Part shown: positions 59,221-64,000 of the stretch, in pieces | How the letters are laid out: every line of letters begins with the position of its first letter | Numbering within the stretch: the first letter of the stretch is position 1 | Assembly (NCBI GenBank): GCA_035948855.1 | Contig: DASZIT010000035.1 | Coordinates: forward strand, 1 to 64,000 | Origin: DASZIT01 sp035948855 | GTDB lineage: Bacteria; Actinomycetota; Acidimicrobiia; Acidimicrobiales; RAAP-2 | DNA: 64,000 nt | Direction: 5' to 3' | Program-made: the position numbers and the translations under genes | Notes under the pieces: generated by a model | The model's input: only the letters and a program-made list of their open reading frames with translations | Told to the model about the DNA's origin: nothing | The model's database searches: none

Positions 59221-60034
59221 ATGCTTTCCGGCGGCTTGAGTTCCCCTCGTCGTCCCGGTTCCGAGCCCTGATCGACTCCTGAATGGCCCGGATCCGGTCG
59301 TCGAAGCCGGGCTGGTCCATCGACCAGGCCTGGGCCTCGAGCTCCAAGGTCGCCGCGTCATCCACATGCAGCATCGCTTCGCTGGCCCGGAGGGTGGCCT
59401 TGGCCCGAGCCACCAGTGGGCGTGAGCGCCCGGCCGCCCGCGACGCCAGCGTCTTGGCGAACGCCTCCAGGTCGGCCTCATCCACACAACGCCAGGCCAG
59501 GCCGGCCGTCACCGCGTCGCGACCGTTCAGGACGTCGCCACACAGCACCAGCGCCGCCGCCCCCTGGCTGCCGATCCGGCGCTGCAGGCGCCAGAGGTGG
59601 CCCCCGCCGGGGTGGATACCGACATCCAGGAATCGTGGGTCGAACCGAGCTCCCTCCGAGGTGACGATGATGTCGCAGGCGAGGGGCAGGTTCACTCCGG
59701 CCCCGATGGCCGGCCCTCCGACGGCAGCGATGGTGGGGACCGGCGCGTTGGCCAGGGCCAGGAATCCCCGGTAGGTGTCCTGGAGCGGAACCGTCCGGGC
59801 CAGGAGGCCGTCGAGCGAGCCACCGGCACAGAAGACCGGCGGATCGGCGGTGAGCACGATGGCGCCGGCATCGTCGGCCAGTACCGTGTCGACGGCTCCC
59901 GCCAGCGCGTCACTCAGTTCGGCGGAAAGCGCGTTGCGGTGCTCGGGGTCGGTGAGGCGGATGGATCCGACACCGCCTTCGACGGAACTGGTGACCAACG
60001 GATAGTTGTTCAGCTCCGGGGGACCTCTCGCCAC
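59219..60034 (-). CDS. Enoyl-CoA hydratase/isomerase family protein
   Basis: A 271-residue crotonase: oxyanion hole VLTADPPVFCAGGSLDG, second block VGGPAIGAGVNLPLACDIIV. Glu144 is replaced by Asn and Glu164 by Arg (FDPRFLDVGIHPGGG), so it is not a normal hydratase; the Asp of FLDVG may be catalytic. Start uncertain: GTG 60034 overlaps the acyl-CoA dehydrogenase by 25 bases; CTG 60013 would overlap by four. Last gene of the MaoC-ECH-ACAD-ECH operon. Confidence 0.85.
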   Translation of the reverse strand: MARGPPELNNYPLVTSSVEGGVGSIRLTDPEHRNALSAELSDALAGAVDTVLADDAGAIVLTADPPVFCAGGSLDGLLARTVPLQDTYRGFLALANAPVPTIAAVGGPAIGAGVNLPLACDIIVTSEGARFDPRFLDVGIHPGGGHLWRLQRRIGSQGAAALVLCGDVLNGRDAVTAGLAWRCVDEADLEAFAKTLASRAAGRSRPLVARAKATLRASEAMLHVDDAATLELEAQAWSMDQPGFDDRIRAIQESIRARNRDDEGNSSRRKA

Positions 60035-61326
60035 GGCGACTTCTGCCAGGGATCGGGCTCCCGAGGGAGGCCGAGGACCCGCTCGGCGATGATGTTCTTG
60101 TTCACCTCGGTGGTGCCGCCCTCGATGGTATTGGCCCGACTCCGGAGCATCCCCTTGACCTCGTAGGGCAGCGACCCGGCATACCGCTCCCCGGCGTCGG
60201 CCGCCGCGTTGGCGGCGGCACCGTCTGCCCCCACGGACCACGCCACTGCATCGGTTCCCAGGAGGTCGGTGGCCAGCACCTGCATCCGCTGGTTGAGGTC
60301 GCCCTGGTGAACCTTGCCGATCGAGCTCTCCGGCCCCGGGGAGCGGCCGGCCTTGACCCCGGCTCGAACCCGCTGATTGGTCCAATTGCGGATGCGCTCC
60401 TCGCTGAGGACCTGCATGAGTCGCTGGCGCACCTGCGGATCGTCCCAACCGCCTGGGCGTCCCGCACTCGTCCGCCGGGCCAGGTGGACCAGGCGCTCGG
60501 CACCGCCGCCGCCGATCCGGTCGACGCCACCCGACCCGGAGCCCGACACCATCTGCCGCTCGCCGGACAGGGTGGCGTTGGCCACCTTCCACCCGGCGTT
60601 CTCCTCCCCCACCCGTTGGTCGTCCGGAACTCGGGCGCCGTCGAGGAACACCTCGTTGAAATCGATCTCCCCGGTGATGTGCCGCAGCGGCCGGACCTCG
60701 ACGCCGGGCTCGTGCATGCCAATCAGGAAGTAGGTGATCCCCTGACGCTTCGGAGCCTCGACGTCGGTCCGGGCCAGGAGCACCCCGAAGTCAGCCAGGT
60801 GGGCCCAGGTGCTCCACACCTTTTGCCCGGTGATCACCCACTCGTCACCGTCCCGCTCCGCCCGGGTGGCCAGCGACGCCAGGTCCGAACCCGCCCCCGG
60901 CTCGCTGAACAGCTGGCACCAGATCTCCTGGTTCCGCACGATGGCAGGGAGGTAGCGCAGCCGCTGCTCTTCGGTGCCGAAGGCGAAGAGCGCCGGCGCG
61001 GCCAGGCTGAGGCCGAGCGGGTTGAGCCGGCCCAGGTTGTAGGGCGCCAGCTCGACCTCGACGGTCCGGGCTTCCGAGGGCGTCAGTCCCGCCCCGCCGT
61101 ATTCGATGGGCCAGGTCGGTGCCACCAGGCCGGACGCCGCGAACACTGGGTACCAGGCTTCGTAGTCAGCCCGGGGCCGGACCTTGCGGATGGCGGACGC
61201 CCCGCCCTCGCCCGCCGCCCGCCGCCAGGTCTCCGGCACCTGGTCCTCCACCCACCGGCGGGCCAGGTTGGTCAGCTCAGCGGCCGGGAGCCCGGTGACG
61301 AACTTCCGCTCCTCGGCGGTGGCCAT
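60010..61326 (-). CDS. Acyl-CoA dehydrogenase
   Basis: A 438-residue flavoenzyme. WCQLFSEPGAGSDLASL near residue 135 (FAD/substrate), WVITGQKVWSTWAHLADF near 165, and C-terminal ANTIEGGTTEVNKNIIAERVLGLPREP, where the IEGGT glutamate is the catalytic base candidate. It introduces the alpha-beta double bond into an acyl-CoA with electrons going to ETF. Its ATG overlaps the preceding ECH stop by one base (TGATG). Actinobacterial dehydrogenases of this length often act on cyclic or branched substrates. Confidence 0.94.
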   Translation of the reverse strand: MATAEERKFVTGLPAAELTNLARRWVEDQVPETWRRAAGEGGASAIRKVRPRADYEAWYPVFAASGLVAPTWPIEYGGAGLTPSEARTVEVELAPYNLGRLNPLGLSLAAPALFAFGTEEQRLRYLPAIVRNQEIWCQLFSEPGAGSDLASLATRAERDGDEWVITGQKVWSTWAHLADFGVLLARTDVEAPKRQGITYFLIGMHEPGVEVRPLRHITGEIDFNEVFLDGARVPDDQRVGEENAGWKVANATLSGERQMVSGSGSGGVDRIGGGGAERLVHLARRTSAGRPGGWDDPQVRQRLMQVLSEERIRNWTNQRVRAGVKAGRSPGPESSIGKVHQGDLNQRMQVLATDLLGTDAVAWSVGADGAAANAAADAGERYAGSLPYEVKGMLRSRANTIEGGTTEVNKNIIAERVLGLPREPDPWQKSPWREVPRS

Positions 61327-62141
61327 CAGCGGCCTTTGAAATCCGGGGCCCGGCGGTCCTTGAACGCCGCCAGACCTTCACGGAAGTCCTCGCTCCGCGA
61401 GGAAATCTCCATGGCGAACCCCTCGTTGCGCAGATGGTCGTCCAGCGGCAGCGACGCCCCCGCGTAGAGCAGCCACTTGGTGAGCCCGAGGGCGACCGTC
61501 GGGCCCGCGGCCAGGGTGGCAACCAGTTCCTCGGTCACCCGGTCCACCTCGCCGGACGGGACCGCCCGGTGGACCAGGCCCCACTCCGCCGCCTCGGTGC
61601 CACCGAGCTTGCGACCCAGCAGCAGCAGTTCACGGGCGCGGGCGACCCCGACGGCGCGCGGCAGCAGCCAGGTGGCCCCGCTGTCGGGGGTGAAGCCGCG
61701 GGAGGAGAACGGCTCCCAGAAGATGGCGTCGTCGGCGGCCACGGTGAAGTCGGCGGCGGTGGCGATCTGCATCCCGATGCCCGCCGCCCATCCCTGCACC
61801 GCGCAGACCACCGGGACCTGCACGCTGCAGAGGAGGGGAAGCAGCCGGTGGGCCTGGGCGGGCAATCGGCGCTGGATGGCACCCACCCGAGGCCGGGTCT
61901 GCTCACCGGCGTTGCGGGCCACGATGTCGGCGCCCCCGCAGAAGTGGTCGCCGGTGCCGGCGATGTGGATCACCCGGACACCTTCATCGCGTCCGGCGGC
62001 GTCCACCGCGGCGATGAGGCCGGCCATCATGGTGTCGTTGATGGCGTTGCGCTGGGTGGGGCGGTCGAGGCGGAGGCGGAGCACCGCGTTGCTCACCTCG
62101 ATGGACAAGCCGTCAACCGAACGGTAGGGCTCGCCGGTCAT
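61326..62141 (-). CDS. Enoyl-CoA hydratase/isomerase (PaaG-like)
   Basis: A 271-residue crotonase. IAGTGDHFCGGADIVARN gives the oxyanion hole; VQGWAAGIGMQIATAADFTV has Gln at the Glu144 position; FSSRGFTPDSGATWLLPRAVG matches the PaaG-type Asp isomerase pattern. Delta-isomerisation of an enoyl-CoA is therefore more likely than hydration. ATG 62141 overlaps the MaoC stop (62138) by four bases. Confidence 0.88.
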   Translation of the reverse strand: MTGEPYRSVDGLSIEVSNAVLRLRLDRPTQRNAINDTMMAGLIAAVDAAGRDEGVRVIHIAGTGDHFCGGADIVARNAGEQTRPRVGAIQRRLPAQAHRLLPLLCSVQVPVVCAVQGWAAGIGMQIATAADFTVAADDAIFWEPFSSRGFTPDSGATWLLPRAVGVARARELLLLGRKLGGTEAAEWGLVHRAVPSGEVDRVTEELVATLAAGPTVALGLTKWLLYAGASLPLDDHLRNEGFAMEISSRSEDFREGLAAFKDRRAPDFKGR

Positions 62142-63406
62142 CGCAGCGGCGCCGCGGTTCCGTCGGCAAAATCGGAGGCGATGGCGCTGAGCGCCCCGTC
62201 GAGGTCGGTGGCGCCGCCCGGCGGGTCGGGAAGCACCACCGGACCGTGCTCCCGGCTCGGAAGCAGGAGGGTGGCATGGCCGGGGGTGGTGATCTCCCCC
62301 CGTTGGTTCTGGACCGAAAGCTCGAGGTCGACCGCCGGGCGTCCCCCCTCGGCCAGGTACTTCCTGTCGACCGTGCCCCGGAGCCACTGGGTATCACCCA
62401 CGAAGTTGAACTTCCGGAACTCGCAGTCGAGCTTCCACAACCAGGCGTCGTCACCCATCCAATCGGTACACAGATGGATCAGCCAGGTCTCCCGCATCCT
62501 CCCGTAGTCGAAGGTGGTCGGATTCCCCGCCCGCTGGGCGAACTCCGGGTCCCAGTGGACCCGCTGCATCACGTCGGGCACGTTGAGATCGTCGCGGTGG
62601 AAGAACCGGGGAATGCGCTTGCGGTTCTGGGCGCCCAACCGGAGGGGCCTGACGCCGTAGAGGCCCATGCCCATGCCCACGTGCCAGCAGATCATGTCGG
62701 TGACGGTGAGTGGCCCCTTGACCATCGGCCCCACCGAGTCTCCCTCGGCGACGTCCTCCCACCAACGGGGGGTCGAACCCCTCGGACCCTCCCTCTCGTA
62801 CTGGGCGTCGATGGCTTCGATCTCCTCGTCGGTGTACGGGCGGAGCTCGAGGGGGTTCTTCGTCTTCTTCTCCCGTGCCTTGGTCCGCTCGGTGCGGATC
62901 ATCAACCGGTACTGGCCGGAGAGGATGGTGCCCTGGTCGTCCTGGAAGACCTGGCCGGTCCACTCGTGCACCGCCCGCTCGGCAAACTGGCTCGGCTTGT
63001 CGAGCACACCCACCAGAGCATTGCGCCGGGCCACCCGGCGTCCCGGGCGGAGCGGAGCCCACCATTCGCGGGCACTAGCCGAGTAGAAGGCGTGCACCCC
63101 TCGGAGTGGGTCGCCCCGCATCAGGTCACGCACCTCGGGCGCCACCTCGGGCACCTCGTCCACCCCGATCAGGGAATCGCCCCCGACCAGCGGAGGAGGA
63201 GCGATGACTCCTCCCCAGACAGTGGCTCCGGCATAGTCCTGGTCCCACCACAGCGGATTGTCATCGCCGTAGCTCTCGGCCACGTGGCGGAAGGCGTCGA
63301 CTCCCGGGCTGGTGTAGTGCGGGGCCACCGGGTGTGGCTCAGGGATACCGATCCGCTGTCGCAGCCGTTCGATCGCCTCGTCGGTGATGCTGCCAGCGTC
63401 ACTCAT
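62138..63406 (-). CDS. FAS1-like/MaoC-type double hot-dog acyl dehydratase
   Basis: A 422-residue protein with two hot-dog halves: an N-terminal FAS1-like dehydratase domain (about 15-190; HYTSPGVDAFRHVAESYGDDNPLWWD, FYSASAREWWAPLRPGRRV) and a C-terminal MaoC-like domain (about 225-400; VKGPLTVTDMICWHVGMGMG, WLRGTVDRKYLAEGG). It would hydrate an enoyl-CoA. ATG 63406 is taken; an in-frame ATG at 63433 is less likely. First gene of the MaoC-ECH-ACAD-ECH operon, downstream of site F. Confidence 0.87.
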   Translation of the reverse strand: MSDAGSITDEAIERLRQRIGIPEPHPVAPHYTSPGVDAFRHVAESYGDDNPLWWDQDYAGATVWGGVIAPPPLVGGDSLIGVDEVPEVAPEVRDLMRGDPLRGVHAFYSASAREWWAPLRPGRRVARRNALVGVLDKPSQFAERAVHEWTGQVFQDDQGTILSGQYRLMIRTERTKAREKKTKNPLELRPYTDEEIEAIDAQYEREGPRGSTPRWWEDVAEGDSVGPMVKGPLTVTDMICWHVGMGMGLYGVRPLRLGAQNRKRIPRFFHRDDLNVPDVMQRVHWDPEFAQRAGNPTTFDYGRMRETWLIHLCTDWMGDDAWLWKLDCEFRKFNFVGDTQWLRGTVDRKYLAEGGRPAVDLELSVQNQRGEITTPGHATLLLPSREHGPVVLPDPPGGATDLDGALSAIASDFADGTAAPLR

Positions 63407-63494
63407 GGCGCGACTTCCGGACTCTCGAAACACCGCTCACAAGCCAAGGAGTATGGCACAGGCTCGACCGCTCTGGACAGGACAGATGGCGATT

Positions 63495-63512
63495 CAATAA
63501 TAAATACATTCT
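63495..63512. promoter_or_regulatory. GTAY-N3-ATATT-type site F
   Basis: Minus strand AGAATGTATTTATTATTG; it fits the GTAT start but has TTATT in the second half, so it is a weaker copy. It lies 89 bases upstream of the MaoC-like start in a 217-base gap with no other gene. Confidence 0.45.
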
Positions 63513-63623
63513 GCCGATCCGGATGGTAATTCCTGGTGGACGACCGATTGGCGATGACCAGCTGGCCTCCTCGGGTCAGCCGGAAGCGAGCCCTCGACCG
63601 CCCGGAGGTCCCGGCTCTCCAGC

Positions 63624-64000
63624 TCACCGCGCCGGAGCCGGCTCCTTGGGCGCCAGGTTCTTGAAGTAGTCGCGATCGCTCTCGGTCGGTGCCCGCCCGA
63701 CATGGGTCACCGTGTCCACGCCGGTTGCCTCCGCCCGCAGTGCCCTCACCGTGCAGCGATCCTTCGGCCGGGTGGCGAACGGGTCGAAGGAGAAATGCCG
63801 GATGGCGTTCTCGTGGGTGATCTTGTTGATCTGGGCGTCGGACAGCGAGGCGAACTGAGCCTCGTTGACCTCGGGGCCGTTGGGCCACGAGCTGTCCGAG
63901 TGGGGGAAGTCCGACTCCCAGCACACGTTGTCGATGTTGAAATGGTCGATGAGGCTGACCCCCACCGGGTCGTTGATGAAACAGCAGAGGATCCGTTGCC
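63624..64000 (-). CDS. Amidohydrolase (Amidohydro_2) 4, partial at right edge
   Basis: The frame is open to base 64000, so the start lies outside the window. The visible 125 C-terminal residues begin RILCCFINDPVGVSLIDH and include CWESDFPHSDSSWPNGPEV and the extension FSFDPFATRPKDR... TVRALRAEATGVD, closely resembling the C-terminus of the protein at 37233. It is a metal-dependent hydrolase/decarboxylase in that family. Confidence 0.9.
   Translation of the reverse strand, partial: QRILCCFINDPVGVSLIDHFNIDNVCWESDFPHSDSSWPNGPEVNEAQFASLSDAQINKITHENAIRHFSFDPFATRPKDRCTVRALRAEATGVDTVTHVGRAPTESDRDYFKNLAPKEPAPAR

Noticed and set aside
1..64000. CRISPR array, insertion sequences or prophage genes
   Set aside because: No regularly spaced repeats, transposase, integrase or phage structural motifs were seen on either strand.

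Overview
The window is GC-rich actinobacterial chromosome, most likely from the class Acidimicrobiia. This is inferred from the order hrcA-dnaJ-rsmE-HIT-phoH-ybeY-corC-era, a BldD-type regulator, an F420-type luciferase-like oxidoreductase, an NDMA/mycofactocin-type alcohol dehydrogenase, frequent GTG starts and four-base stop/start overlaps, and a secreted protein built from the 'GYWL..SDGGVFTFGDAPF.GS' repeats common in that class. No rRNA, tRNA, CRISPR array, insertion sequence or phage gene was seen.

Positions 1-12.4 kb are core chromosome. After a truncated membrane-anchored DUF5666/PepSY-like protein, the minus strand carries hrcA-dnaJ-rsmE, a BldD-like regulator, a small HTH protein, HIT, phoH, ybeY, a CorC/HlyC protein and era. 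A good CIRCE operator precedes hrcA. Next come a DtxR/MntR-family metal sensor, a small acidic protein, lepA and rpsT. From 12.4 to 19.6 kb is a mixed accessory stretch: a TetR/SDR divergent pair with two matching palindromes, a six-repeat secreted propeller-like protein, VOC, SRAP/YedK and alpha/beta-hydrolase proteins, a branched-chain-type ABC binding lipoprotein and a PaaI-type thioesterase.

From about 19.6 kb to the right edge almost every gene belongs to CoA-thioester catabolism: two AMP-dependent acyl-CoA ligases, six enoyl-CoA hydratase/isomerase paralogues, an acyl-CoA dehydrogenase plus the 3' remnant of another, a MaoC-type dehydratase, five SDRs, an aldehyde dehydrogenase, a single CaiB/BaiF CoA-transferase and a tandem-fused one, a thiolase-fold Ltp-like protein with its DUF35 partner, a KshA-like Rieske oxygenase, two P450s, four Amidohydro_2 proteins and two further ABC binding proteins. 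The set resembles breakdown of a polycyclic or terpenoid/steroid-like carboxylate: ring hydroxylation by Rieske/P450, CoA activation, beta-oxidation or retro-aldol side-chain cleavage, and C-C hydrolysis. The substrate cannot be read from the sequence.

The most interesting signals are regulatory. (i) The 9-mer CCATAGTAA, inside an 18-bp palindrome, precedes the TetR operon at 50.4 kb, a P450 at 52.8 kb and the fused-CaiB/DUF35/Ltp operon at 57.9 kb, suggesting a local TetR regulon. (ii) A second AT-rich motif, GTAY-N3-ATATT, occurs at seven intergenic sites between 29 and 63.5 kb, including the promoter of the FCD-type GntR regulator at 29.05 kb. Several proteins also have substituted catalytic residues: both halves of the fused CaiB, an isochorismatase-like protein and most of the enoyl-CoA hydratases. 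An ABC binding protein at 26 kb has a strong ribosome-binding site but no normal start codon and no signal peptide.
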